From Limonium bicolor (lineage: Eukaryota; Streptophyta; Magnoliopsida; Caryophyllales; Plumbaginaceae): a DNA stretch of 64,000 bases. Every line of letters begins with the position of its first letter. Positions within the stretch are counted from its first letter, which is position 1. Of the stretch, positions 1-9,940 are shown one piece after another. The position numbers and the translations under genes were made by a program. The stretch spans positions 117,261,000-117,324,999 of the forward strand of contig CM041776.1 of the NCBI GenBank assembly GCA_023374045.1, read 5' to 3'. The notes beneath the pieces were generated by a model. The model was given only the letters and a program-made list of their open reading frames with translations. It did no database searches and was not told the origin of the DNA.

Positions 1-795
1 CATTATAGGCTCATCATAAGTCCTATTGCTAGATGTCAAGATGTCTAGTTGAGGCTCGTCATAAGTCCTCGTGCAGCCCAATCAATCAAATTGTTAGTAT
101 CATAGGCTCGTCATAAGTCATATGGCTAGATGTCAAGAGGTCTAGTTGAGGCTCGTCATAAGTCCTCGTACTTTCAATTACATTATAGGCTCGTCATTAG
201 TCCTATAGCTAGATGTCAAGAGGTCTAGTTGAGGCTTGTCATAAGTCCTCGTGCAACCCAATCAATCAAATTGTTAGTATCATAGGCTCGTCATAAGTCC
301 TATGGCTATATGTCAAGAAGTCTAGTTGAGGCTCGTCATAAGTCCTCGTAATTTCAATTGCATTATAGGCTCATCATAAGTCCTATAGCTAGATGTCAAG
401 AGGTCTAGTTGAGGCTCGTCATAAGTCCTCGTGCAACCCAGTCAATCAAATTGTTAGTATCATAGGCTCATCATAAGTCCTATGACTAGATGTCAAGAGG
501 TCTAGTTGAGGCTCGTCATAAGTCCTTGTACTTTCAATTGCATTATAGGCTCGTCATAAGTCCTATAGCTAGATGTCAAGAGGTCTAGTTGAGGCACGTC
601 ATAAGTCCTCATGCAGCCCAATCAATCAAATTGTTAGTATCATAGGCTCGTCAAAAGTCCTATGACTAGATGTCAAGAGGTCTAGTTGAGGCTCGTCATA
701 AGTCCTCGTACTTTCAATTGTATAATAGGCTCGTCATACGTCCTATAGCTAGATGTCAAGAGGTCTAGTTGAGGCTCGTCATAAGTCCTCGTGCA
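1..795 (+). repeat. 180-bp tandem satellite in the 3'UTR of the outer Tat/Ogre-like element
   Basis: The motif cattataggc recurs at exactly 1, 181, 361 and 541, and a variant at 721, giving a 180-bp period. Each unit is itself two half-units of about 90 bp that share the core gctagatgtcaagaggtcta and the flanks ggctcgtcataagtcct. The reverse complement resembles the 175-bp array inside the central elements (8827-9940), so the two arrays are homologous but diverged. It ends about 100 bp before the LTR start at 904, the 3' untranslated position where Tat/Ogre elements are known to carry variable tandem repeats. The left end is cut by the window edge. Confidence 0.9.
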
Positions 796-903
796 CCCGC
801 ACCCATAGGAACAAATCATAAACTCTAGTGAGAATTTTTGGCGCCCCGTCAACCTTGATCCAATTCTGCAAGGGCATGCAAAATTGAATCAAGGGGAGCC
901 ATC
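796..903 (+). promoter_or_regulatory. Polypurine tract inside an inverted repeat, outer element
   Basis: The purine run aaggggagcc (891-900) followed by atc ends directly at the LTR start TGTAGACACC (904), so it is the likely plus-strand primer (PPT). It is enclosed by an inverted repeat: outer arms tgagaatttttgg (829-841) and ccaaaaattctca (912-924), perfect over 13 bp; inner arms cttgatccaattctgcaa (854-871) and tgcaaaattgaatcaag (877-893). The same arrangement occurs at both LTR/internal junctions of the central array. Confidence 0.75.
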
Positions 904-1240
904 TGTAGACACCAAAAATTCTCACACCATAAAGCAAATTCTGAAATCATAAATGTAATAAAAGGGGTTGTCGCCTTTCTTTTTTCAAAGCATATCAATG
1001 CGCGTGCCGAAACGAAACCATTGTTTTATGACAAAATTCTTAAATCATTTATTCAAAGCATTTCAGAAACACAATTCTTCGAAAATGAATTTCCATCGGC
1101 ATTCCAGTTTCAAGGTCGTCCCTTTTTATTTATTCACTTATTTTACTACCTTATTTTGTTTGTTTATATTCTATTTTTTTATTCATCTATACACCTTTTA
1201 TTATATTTTATTTTATTCTACTATCAACATTGGTATTTTT
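904..1240 (+). mobile_element. Outer Tat/Ogre-like element, start of its 3' LTR
   Basis: The segment starts TGTAGACACCAAAAATTCTC and then follows, with substitutions, the minus-strand start of the central LTRs: ataaagcaaattc, gtcgcctttcttttt, and a gcgtgccgaaacgaaacc match near 1000-1020. It is therefore the 5' end of a diverged LTR of the same lineage in plus orientation. It is interrupted at 1241 by a solo Ty3-like LTR and resumes at 37812. The last five bases, TTTTT (1236-1240), are the left target duplication of that insertion. Short open frames around 968-1272 are low-complexity T-rich sequence and not genes. Confidence 0.85.
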
Positions 1241-1504
1241 TGAAATACCCCAAACCTAGTTATGTTGTTTAAACATTTAAATATGGTATATTAAGACTAA
1301 AAAGAGTGTTAGAAGCATTAGTAAGCAATTTAAACCATAGGAAACACAAAATGTGCTTTAAGGTCAATAAGAGCCAAAATGTGCTCTAAGCTTGGGATAA
1401 GCTTGGTTATGACCTAATGAACTTACCAAGACCTTATTTATATACTAATGAACATATTAAACCAATTAGCAAAGAAAACCAAGCTTGAAAACAAGTTAAA
1501 ACAC

Positions 1505-1538
1505 AAAATGTGCTTTAAGGAGTCTTAAAGCACATTTT
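1505..1538. repeat. Perfect 15-bp stem hairpin in the solo LTR
   Basis: Arms aaaatgtgctttaag (1505-1519) and cttaaagcacatttt (1524-1538) are perfectly complementary with the 4-nt loop gagt. The arm motif also occurs as direct copies near 1346 and, as a variant, near 1376. A related pair of arms (cttaaagcgtgtttt and aaaacgtgactttaag) lies at about 63497-63546, at nearly the same offset in the other LTR. It could be a cis element or an RNA hairpin. Confidence 0.7.
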
Positions 1539-2434
1539 TGAAAAATTGTCTTGTAAATGAGTTTTGAATGGCTAAATGTCCGTCATTACTCTTTAATTAA
1601 CATGTGTACTATATAGTGTCACATTTGGAAGTCTATATCAATGGGAAATCAAAAATTTCACTTCTATGTGCCTTGTTTTTATGAATAGTGACTTTTATAA
1701 GCTAGTTTGTAACATATGTTATTATAAGTAATTAAATTGACAAATAAAGACTAAAGTACCCCTAAGTACTTTTGGGGGCCGGTTTTTAAGGTGTGGTGAC
1801 TCACCACCCTTGTTAATATGTTAAGTAAATAAAAGATGACTACTTAGTTACTATTTACTTTATTAAGTACAAATATCTTCTAAAAGCAAGACTTATCTCA
1901 TTTGCTTCATTCTTTCTTGCATTCCCACCGTCTCCAACACTTCACCTTCTCCATTTCCTTGCTCTCTCTCACGGTAATACACCACCTCCATCAAAACTCC
2001 ATCTTTGATCTCTTGTTATTTCTAGCTCACTTAACCAAATCAAAAACAAACACCACCATTCTCTTAGTCTCATCAAGCTCTTCATTCCTGCCTTCTCAAA
2101 ACTTCAAGACCACCATTTCGGTGCCATGGAGTTCCACCATTGAAGGAGCTTGAGCTTATATTTCTACATATTATTGTTCTCCCTTGCTTCTAGGTAAGGA
2201 ATCTCAAATAAAAACTTCATTTCCTCCATGTTTTGTTGTTGACCGAAAATGCCCATTGAAGGTGCTCTTTATATGGCTTTGTTTTAGCTTCATTCCAACC
2301 TTTCAAGGACTAGGTGGAGTCCTCTCTTGATAAATATTCAAACTCTCTTCAAATACCAAGGTAAAACAACTATCTTAATGTTTTTGAAACAATGTAAAAA
2401 CTAGGGTTTACAATGAGTTTAAGCTTGGAGCTTG

Positions 2435-2439
2435 CATAC
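2435..2439. other. Target site duplication CATAC, left
   Basis: CATAC lies immediately before the terminal TGTGGAGGGTG of the leftmost LTR and recurs at 35189-35193 immediately after the terminal GTGTCTACA of the rightmost LTR. It bounds 2440-35188 as one insertion unit of three LTRs and two internal regions. Confidence 0.9.
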
Positions 2440-2516
2440 TGTGGAGGGTGATTTTTCGGTATGAGGGGGGTCTATCTAAATATGGTCCTAGCTGAGAAGT
2501 CTAGATCCTAGAAATG

Positions 2517-2686
2517 CCATTCTGTGGAGGGTGAAAACCCGTTATTCTGGCATCCCTCAAATACCTACTAAATCGTTCGTCTTTCCCAGAAAGCATAAAG
2601 GGGAGTGCAAGTGTACACCACACCCGCTCTCGATGGGCTCCACGCGGACTTATGCCTCTATAAGGCGGAGTTGACTAGAGTCGCCA
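2517..2686 (-). repeat. Internal copies of the LTR-end and primer-site motifs
   Basis: The plus-strand string gccattctgtggagggtg occurs at the true LTR2 and LTR3 boundaries and again inside each LTR, 83 bp in (LTR1: tgtggagggtg at 2440 and 2523; LTR2: 15750 and 15833). Further in, gagtcgcca (2678-2686) matches the first nine bases of the primer site. The equivalent gagtcgccaccta motif also lies inside the unrelated-length LTR at 46863-46871. This suggests relics of earlier LTR ends or repeated cis motifs. Confidence 0.6.
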
Positions 2687-4378
2687 CCTAGTTTGACCTA
2701 TGATAACTAGGAAGGAAGAGAGGGAGGGTTCTAAGAACCATTGGTTGACTCTGAATGTGTCGCCTATGGATAGGGACTTATCTGATGATACTAGAGATTC
2801 TGTGTTGGTTCGCACTGGGTTACACCCCTTAGAAGTAGCAACGACCACGACTTTGGATTGGTGCCCGAGGAAACCTCGGTCTCCAATTGTCGGGATTGCC
2901 TTCTTTCAAAACCTTATTAGAGAGATTCAGTTAAAGCCAAAGGATAAGATCGAATGAGGAGTGAGGAAGATTTCGAAGAGTTGAAGAATAGGCTGGTCTT
3001 GGAGTTGGTCTGGTTGAATTGTTTGAGAGGTTTTAATTGTTTTGAGAGATTTGAGGTTGTTTTGGGCCTTCACGGGATTAAGAGGATGATGGGAGTTTTG
3101 AGGAGGAAGAGGGCATTTTGGTCATTTTTGGTGGAGTCAAGGGGTATTTGGATCGTGATTTGAGGAGTTCTTTGTGTTTGCGAAGTTCGGATTTTGAAAT
3201 GGTCAGGCTCTTGAGGTGTTTTGGGAAGTTGAATGTGTTGAGGGGCAATTCGGGTTTTAAGGATGGTTGAGTATGGAAGAAGATATTTGGTCTGCAGCTA
3301 TTCGGGTTTTGAAGACGTTTCAGGTTTCTGGGAGTCTTCAGGAATTTGGAGATCCTATGTGACTTAGAGTTGGTTCAGAGGAGGATTGAGAAGTGTTTAT
3401 GGGTCCTAGAGCTCTAATGGAAATGTTGGATTGGGGTATTCAGAATTGTCTCTCTTAAAGATTTTTAAAACTGGAAAATCATTTTTTTTGTTGTGAAAAG
3501 GGCGGATAATCCCGAGGGATTACCCTATGTACCACTCGAACATGACACTTAATTGATGATAAGTGCCAAGGCTCGAAAGATGGGGCAATGAATTTATGTC
3601 GAAAAATAAGATTCAGAGAGAAACACCATGAATAAGATGTTCTCGGTCGAACCCTAATAACGTCTCTAACTCCCGGGTTTTAAAACATTAAAAACCGAAA
3701 ACCTTAAAATCGAGCGGAAGGGAGTTAGACGATTCTAAAATCCCGGCTGCAACTAGGAAGGCAGTTACGTCCCTAGCACCCCGCCTTGTAAAAATCTAGG
3801 CTGCAATTAGGGGAGGTTTGTCATCCTAATGCCCCGCCTAAAGAGATCCAGACTGCGACAAGGGATGTTACGACCCCAGTGCCCCGCCTCGGATTTTTAT
3901 TTTTGGGAAGGAAGACAAGTGATGTGCTAACCATGGAGGAAATGCTTTGAAGGGGTTAAACATTACTTGCTCCCCGGAAACGGTTTATTTGAGTTAAAAA
4001 CTGAGTTGGAAAAGCTTCGAAGTTGTTCGGAATTCTCGGTAAAGAAACACTGATTTTGAGGAATGGTTTTAGGAGAAAACTTTCTGTATATGTGAGAAGA
4101 ACTTTCTGCAATGGAGAAGAGTTTTCTGTGATGTGAGAAGAGTTTTTCCTTTTTAAATTCCATAAGATGGTTTCTTTGAAAACTTGATGAGACTTAAATA
4201 AAATAATGGTTTGAAATTCTTTTTGGTTTTTTTGGGATTTTGAAAGGATTTTACAAGTTGAAAATGAGTTGAAAGGAATCGGGTTTGAAAAATGAGTTGG
4301 GTTTGATTTGATTTTGGTTTGACTCGTATTGGCAGATGAGCTGGATCACCATTCGGGTTTGACTTGGTTTGGTTTTCT

Positions 4379-4633
4379 GGTCAAGGTCAAAGCTGGGTCA
4401 AGGTCAAAGCTTGGTCAAGGTCAAGGCTTGGTCAAGGTCAAGGCTTGGTCAAGGTCAAAGCTTGGTCAAGGTCAAAGCTTGGTCAAGGTCAAAACTTGGT
4501 CAAGGTCAAGGCTTGGTCAAGGTCAAGGCTTGGTCAAGGTCAAAGCTAGGTCAAGGTCAAAGCTTGGTCAAGGTCAAAGCTTGGTCAAGGTCAAAACTTG
4601 GTCAAGGTCAATGTTTTTTGGTCAAGGTTTGAC
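4379..4633 (-). repeat. 17-bp minisatellite rich in W-box cores, LTR1
   Basis: Fourteen near-perfect units of ggtcaaggtcaaagctt, plus a partial unit. On the sense (minus) strand each unit reads AAGCTTTGACCTTGACC and has two TTGACC cores, the element bound by plant WRKY factors; about 29 cores lie in 255 bp. The unit length is not a multiple of three, so all three plus frames are open and repeat the same 17-residue string LVKVKAWSRSKLGQGQS; these are not genes. LTR2 and LTR3 have 15 units, LTR1 has 14. Confidence 0.92.
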
Positions 4634-4639
4634 ATTTGT

Positions 4640-5165
4640 GGACTTGGGCTAACTTCGGGGTTGGGCTTGTTTTGACTTGTGCGGGCTTGGTTTAGATTGT
4701 GTGGACTTGGGTCAACTTTGGTTTAGGGACTTGGGTAATGGGCCGGGTTTATGGATTTGGGCCAGATTTATGGACTTGGGCTGGATTGGGTCAATGGGCG
4801 AGTTAGGCTGATGGGCCGAGATAGGGTTTGGGTCATGGGCTTTGGGCCAAATGTGGGTATTTGGGCCGAGATCATTTTGGCCCAAGTGTAGGTATTTGGG
4901 CCGGATCGGACTAATGGGCCACTTGGGCTTCAAGTTTGGTAACGTGCCGAATAGGTGATGGGTCGAATTTAGGCCTTGGGCCTTGGGGTTTGGGTCTCGG
5001 GTTTTTGGGCTCGGGCCAAACTGGGTGATGGGCCGGCTTGGGCCTTGGGTCGGTTTGGACTTGGATTCGGGCCTTGGGTCAGTTTGGGCCTTGGGTCGGT
5101 TGGGCCTGATTGAGATGTGGGCCGGACTGAGAAGTGGACCGGACTGAGAAGTGGGCCGGACTGAG
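4640..5165. repeat. TGGGCC/GGCCCA-rich degenerate repeat, LTR1
   Basis: Irregular repeats such as atttgggccgag, aatgggcc and ttgggccttgggtcgg fill about 520 bp. TGGGCC/GGCCCA resembles the site II element bound by TCP factors in plant growth-related promoters, but no function is shown here. The block directly follows the W-box array. Equivalent blocks lie at about 17965-18490 and 31113-31635. Confidence 0.65.
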
Positions 5166-7942
5166 AAGGAATTGGGCTTTGAAAATAGATTTCTAATAAG
5201 AAGTTTGAAATTGGGCTTAAGCTATGTCTAAATGAAAAAATATTTGGATTCACAAATGGATTGGATTTTGTTGATTGTACATTTTATTCTGAAATTAGAG
5301 GATGATTTGGAAAGTTTTAAGGAAACCGGGTATTCCTCGAATGGACCGTGTCTAGGACCCGTATGCATCGAGGATACCCCAAACCTAAAGCTTTTCTAAA
5401 GTGGGCCTCAAGGGTCCACGGGACAACCTAATTGGCTTTCTAGGGCTTCCTAAGTATTGGACCTCTATATTGGGCTAGGCCCAACAATTGCCAAGCTAAA
5501 CTATATGATTTATTAAGAATTCATAAAAAATAACAAGCAACCAGATAAACATTCAATTACGGGGAGATGGTGTGCAGCAAAAATTTTTACAACAAGGTTA
5601 TGAGCTAAACGAGTTGTTATGAGCAAATAACGAGTTCAGGTGATACTTTCTTATTAGCCTAAGCAAGATTAGACTTGAATTAGGAGAAAACCATCAGGGT
5701 AGACAAGACGCTAAGCATTAGCCAAAGAAACCAAGGTATGCTTAAGGGAAAATGTAGTCGATTAAGGCCTCCCTACCCTATTAATGAATCAAATTGTCTT
5801 GCTAAAGTGTTCCTTTCTTCTCGTTTCTTTAACAGAATAACGAATATAAAGCAGCGTATGTATGTGTGCAAATTGAACAAACATTTTTCTTTTCTTTTTT
5901 TGATTGTTAAGCTATACTTAAACAAGTAAAAAAACAGCAAGGCTCATGTTCTACCAATCAGTTAGACATAGACAAAATTACTAACATATCCCACTTGTCT
6001 TATTCTCTACCTATCCCGTGTCTCGGTCTTGCAAAATTGAATGGTACAGAGTGGGTTCTACACATGTTTTCATATAAAAGAAACCAGCCATTTGAAGTAA
6101 TTAAACTCAGGCTGCAACAGAGAGCATTATATCACATGCCGATCAAAGAGTTTTCTTCAGATTCATTGAGTTCAGCATACAAATGAAAACAAATCCATCG
6201 CTAAATCGAGAAGAGAGCAGGTTAGGCACAAATAACATGCGAACAGATCAAATATTTGAGTAGGTTAATCAACAAACTGCGGGAATTTTTGGGTACGGGT
6301 TAAATACCAGGATGGAGGGACTAATGCTTCCTGTAAGAAGAACAGAGCAAATAACAAAGCAAAACCACGACATGTATTAGTATCAAATGACAAGATGTTT
6401 GGTTGTAATAAAACAAATAACTGTTATATAATCTGAATGTAATGAATTTGAATGGAACATTTAGTGAATCGGTGTAACCATATCAGATGAGGGTCTCGAC
6501 GATAGATGAGGAATCTCTCTGCTCAAAGGAGACAAACATGCCAAATCAAGAATTTACCAGACAAAATAAACAAAATCAACAGAGAGGGAACAAACACAGT
6601 GATAAAAAAATAATGAAGTGAGGAATAGCAAATGTGTTTATCCCAAAAGGGACTCCTGCTTATTCCCTGCAAAAGAAAAATAAATGAGACAAGCTTCCTC
6701 CTGAACGGTTCCTAATAATAGTGAACATGAGAGTTTGTCGATAAGGAGTGGTAACGAGTTGCAGACAGACACTCCTTATATGGACAGAGAGCATTATCTT
6801 TAGATGTTAAGCAGACCGAAATCGAGTATACCTTGACTAGCAGAAGAGTGAGTTACATTCACAACAAATCTGAGAAAGAAGAACCTAGTGGTCTGTACTT
6901 AGACATGGTAAATGGACAGGGTGGGATGGACACAAAAATCCGGCTATACCAGCACAAGATAAGCATGTATACAACTATACAATTTTGGTTGCCAGAAAGA
7001 GGGCTTCACATCAGTCATGAGCTCGGTTAAACAAAAACGGAAGAAGAGGCAAGTTCGCGTATATAAACAACAGAGATTGGAGACTGAAAATAGTCTGGAT
7101 TATTCTCACGACATGCACGGGAGTGGACTTTAGCAAAAACAGAGGTAGTTGAAGCGATTGATAACAACAACAATAAAAAGGAAAAAGATGAGAGGAGGTT
7201 CAGAAATTGCTTGAGCTGTCGATTTGAACTACCGAGTGAACATGCAGACCCATATGCGGGACGACATTCATCGGAGTTGACATTCACCGTTGGGAATCAG
7301 AGATATACACTTAAAATTTAGAACATCAAATCCAGAAGGAAAAGAAAAACATCGGTGCCTGTTTCGGTTGTAAGTCCGTAGACTGTGAGGTTTCCATTCT
7401 CCTTGAGCCATCCCCGTTTGTGGTTCATTCGGCAAAGTTTTGAACACACGAAAAAAAAAGAAGTTTGACCGTGATATGGAGAACGAACCCTGTGGAAGGA
7501 TGAAGTTCATAGGAGAAAAACAAGGAGAATCGCTTCAAGTCGAAACCGGACTTACTCTGAGAAACGAATCGAACCAAGAGGTCGAAGGATCGAAGGGAGG
7601 GACGAGGTGTTTCTGATAGAACGTGAATGGTTTGGTAGTGATTTTTTTTTGCAGTTACTGAGTTCTCTGAGTATAGATCATCGCATGGGTTCTTAGGGGA
7701 CAGAGGAGGCGTTTTTCTTGGTTGATTTGAGACGAAGACGGTAGTGGTGATTGGAAGAGATTGAGAGATTTCATTTTTCTGATTTTGGGATCGAGAAAGG
7801 AATCGATGGATGGAAGGAGATGGAGTTGCTTGGGTTCTGGGTATCGAGAGGGATGGAGGCGGTGAAACAACGAAGAAAAGCAGGCGTAGAGAAAAAAAGA
7901 AGGTCGGCCGCTGTCCATGCAATAGTAGGGTTTTGGCATGTT

Positions 7943-7994
7943 GTTTTATAAGAGAAAATTTAGGGTTTTTGGGACAGATGTTGGGTTTAGGGTT
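7943..7994 (-). promoter_or_regulatory. Candidate LTR promoter: TATA box and telo-boxes, LTR1
   Basis: On the sense strand two AACCCTAA-type telo-boxes (plus-strand ttagggtt at 7987-7994 and ttagggttt at 7960-7968) precede CTTATAAAAC (plus 7943-7952). The order and spacing resemble plant Pol II promoters. The site is about 760 bp from the LTR start, so the transcript would start near 7915 and most of the 6.3-kb LTR would be transcribed. Conserved at 21265 and 34421. Confidence 0.5.
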
Positions 7995-8070
7995 CAATTT
8001 GGGTCGGGTTTGACCGGGTCAAAGCTGAAACTACAATTGGACCGATTTTTGTTTGTCTGAGGCAAAAAGG

Positions 8071-8310
8071 AAAAAAATAGAGCAAAGTGCTCTCGCCCAG
8101 ACTCGAACCTGGGTGCTCTTCATCCTTCAGGTAAGCACTAACCAACTCCACCACTGCAGAACTCAGTAAATACACAAGGAACGCACACTTTAAAGCTGTG
8201 GCACACATTAAAAAATGACTAAAGAAACACAAAACGCTCTCGCTAGGATTTGAACTCAGAACCAAGGGCTTCTTCAAGGGACACAATAACCAGTTAAGCT
8301 AAATCGGAAT
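8071..8310 (-). repeat. tRNA-like dimer (SINE-like), LTR1
   Basis: Two tRNA-related units lie in tandem on the sense strand. The first has A box TAGCTTAACTGG (plus 8290-8301) and B box GTTCAAATC (8247-8255). The second has A box TGGTGGAGTTGG (8142-8153) and B box GGTTCGAGTC (8100-8109). Both end in GCGAGAGC, and a run of seven T follows the second (8071-8077), as in a Pol III terminator. Acceptor stems do not pair, so these are not functional tRNA genes. A dimeric tRNA-derived SINE or a duplicated Pol III promoter is likely. Absent from the outer LTR. Confidence 0.7.
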
Positions 8311-8688
8311 TCGATATATAAAATGAGAGAAATAATACTTAAGCTCTACTTCGGACTGAATAATCCTCAAAACGCTAGCGTTCGTTTACGATGAAAATGT
8401 GCAGTTAGACGAAAGAAATTAATCTAGCAAAATGAATTGCTTTCTCCGTATGAGTCATGAAATTATAGAATGTAAATAATAAGATAAGTAAATAGAACAA
8501 GATGAATGGGTTTAAAACCGGATTATTGTTTGAAAATTCATTTTTCGGAAAATCGTTTTTTATGAAATGCTTTGAAAAAGGTTATAAAATGACGGTTTCG
8601 TTATGGCACGCACGCTAATATGTTTTTGAAAAAGAAAGGCGACGACCCCTCTTATTTCGTTTCTTATTTCGGAATTTGCTTTATGGGG

Positions 8689-8784
8689 TGAGAATTTTTG
8701 GTGTCTACAGATGGCTCCCCTTGATTCAATTCTGCAAACCATTGCAGAATTGGATCAAGGTTGACGGGACGCCAAAAATTCTCA
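8689..8784 (-). promoter_or_regulatory. PPT-enclosing inverted repeat at LTR1/internal 1
   Basis: Outer arms tgagaatttttgg (8689-8701, inside the LTR) and ccaaaaattctca (8772-8784, internal) are perfect. Inner arms cttgattcaattctgcaa (8720-8737) and ttgcagaattggatcaag (8742-8759) have one mismatch. On the sense strand the polypurine tract AAGGGGAG (plus 8715-8722), then CCATC, ends at the LTR start TGTAGACACC (8709). The 3' LTR start and its primer therefore lie in one potential stem-loop. Confidence 0.8.
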
Positions 8785-8826
8785 GCTTGGGGCATTCCCA
8801 AGTGTGAGATATGAGTACCCTACGAG

Positions 8827-9940
8827 TGGGGACTTATGACGGGCCCCGACTAGACTTCGACGTCTAGCGCTAGGACTTATGACGGGCCTAGAATGTGATA
8901 GTCGGTGGTATGAGGACTAACGACGGGCCTCAACTAGATCTCGATGTCTAGCTCTAGGTCTAAAGACTAGAATACGACCAATCTACCTATGCATGAGGAC
9001 TAATGACGGGCCTCAACTAGATCTGGGTGTCTAGCTCTAGGACTGATGACGGGCCTAGAATGCATCTTCGAATTGTATGAGGACTAACGACGGGCCTCAA
9101 CTAGATCTCTATGTCTAGCTCTAGGACTAAAGACGGGCCTAGAATACAACCAATATAAGTTATGCATGAGGCTAATGACGGGCCTCAACTAGATCTGGGT
9201 GTCTAGCTCTAGGACTGATGACGGGCCTAGAATGCATCTTCGAATTGTATGAGGACTAACGACGGGCCTCAACTAGATCTCTATGTCTAGCTCTAGGACT
9301 AAAGACGGGCCTAGAATACAACCGGTATATAAGTTATGCATGAGGGCTAACGACGGGCCTCAACTAGATCTCGGTGTCTAGCTCTAGGACTGATGACGGG
9401 CCTAGAATGCATCTTCGAATTGTATGAGGACTAACGACGGGCCTCAACTAGATCTCGATGTCTAGCTCTAGGACTAAAGACGGGCCTAGAATACAACCGG
9501 TATATAAGTTATGCATGAGGGCTAACGACGGGCCTCAACTAGATCTCGGTGTCTAGCTCTAGGACTGATGACGGGCCTAGAATGCATCTTCGAATTGTAT
9601 GAGGACTAACGACGGGCCTCAACTAGATCTCGATGTCTAGCTCTAGGACTAAAGACGGGCCTAGAATACAACCGGTATATAAGTTATGCATGAGGGCTAA
9701 CGACGGGCCTCAACTAGATCTCGGTGTCTAGCTCTAGGACTGATGACGGGCCTAGAATGCATCTTCGAATTGTATGAGGACTAACGACGGGCCTCAACTA
9801 GATCTCGATGTCTAGCTCTAGGACTAAAGACGGGCCTAGAATACAACCGGTATATAAGTTATGCATGAGGGCTAATGACGGGCCTCAACTAGATCTCGGT
9901 GTCTAGCTCTAGGACTGATGACGGGCCTAGAATGCATTGA
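8827..9940 (-). repeat. 175-bp tandem satellite, internal 1
   Basis: The marker cttcgaattgtatgagg occurs at 9066, 9238, 9413, 9588 and 9763, spaced 172, 175, 175 and 175 bp. Each unit is two half-units sharing gacgggcct and tctagctctagga. Internal 2 has one unit fewer, which accounts for the 176-bp length difference between the two internal regions. The array lies next to the 3' LTR, matching the hypervariable 3'UTR repeats known in Tat/Ogre elements. Confidence 0.92.

Larger units (their letters stand above)
1241..2439 (+). mobile_element. Solo Ty3-like LTR, left part
   Basis: It begins TGAAATACCCCAAACC, matching the LTR start at 63218 (TGAAATACCTCGAAC), and is interrupted at 2440 by the central array. 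The remainder is 35194-37806, ending GGGGTGTTACA. Joined length is about 3.8 kb, near the roughly 4.0 kb inferred for the related LTR at 55131-58413. It is flanked by TTTTT on both sides (1236-1240 and 37807-37811), as expected of a target duplication, though a T-run is weak evidence. No internal region or primer site follows it, so it is a solo LTR. It contains hairpin motif copies at about 1345-1538 and a CT-rich probable leader around 1895-2110. No gene is supported. Confidence 0.8.
2440..8709 (-). mobile_element. LTR1 (3' LTR) of the central non-autonomous Tat/Ogre-like array
   Basis: Read on the minus strand the LTR runs from TGTAGACACCAAAAATTCTC to CACCCTCCACA, 6270 bp, within the several-kb LTR size known for Ogre-type elements. 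It is nearly identical to 15750-22032 and 28897-35188, with scattered substitutions and small indels. In sense order it holds a tRNA-like dimer (8310-8088), telo-boxes and a TATA box (7994-7943), a long stretch with no recognised content (about 7900-5440), a TGGGCC-rich block (about 5160-4640), a W-box minisatellite (4633-4379), and the LTR end with duplicated terminal motifs (2686-2440). Small frames conserved in all three copies (for example 7027-7287 minus) match no protein I recognise and are not called. Confidence 0.92.

Noticed and set aside
4329..4652. Long open frames rich in LVKVKAWSRSKLGQGQS repeats (also in LTR2 and LTR3)
   Set aside because: They are read-through of a 17-bp minisatellite that lacks stops in any plus frame; the same peptide appears in all three frames.
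7027..7287. Small hydrophobic open frame on the minus strand present in all three LTR copies
   Set aside because: Its repetition reflects LTR duplication, not selection; the C-terminal frame changes between copies (20265-20606, 33498-33758), and no family is recognised.
8100..8109. Similarity of the tRNA-like unit (tgggcgagag) to the 5S rRNA internal promoter
   Set aside because: Only about 10 bases match, and the A and B boxes fit a tRNA origin; no other 5S sequence is nearby.
7987..8286. 99-residue minus-strand frame conserved in the three LTRs
   Set aside because: It overlaps the tRNA-like dimer, whose structure explains the conservation better than coding.
8827..9940. Possible CRISPR array
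   Set aside because: Repeats are head-to-tail satellite units without unique spacers, in a plant retrotransposon.
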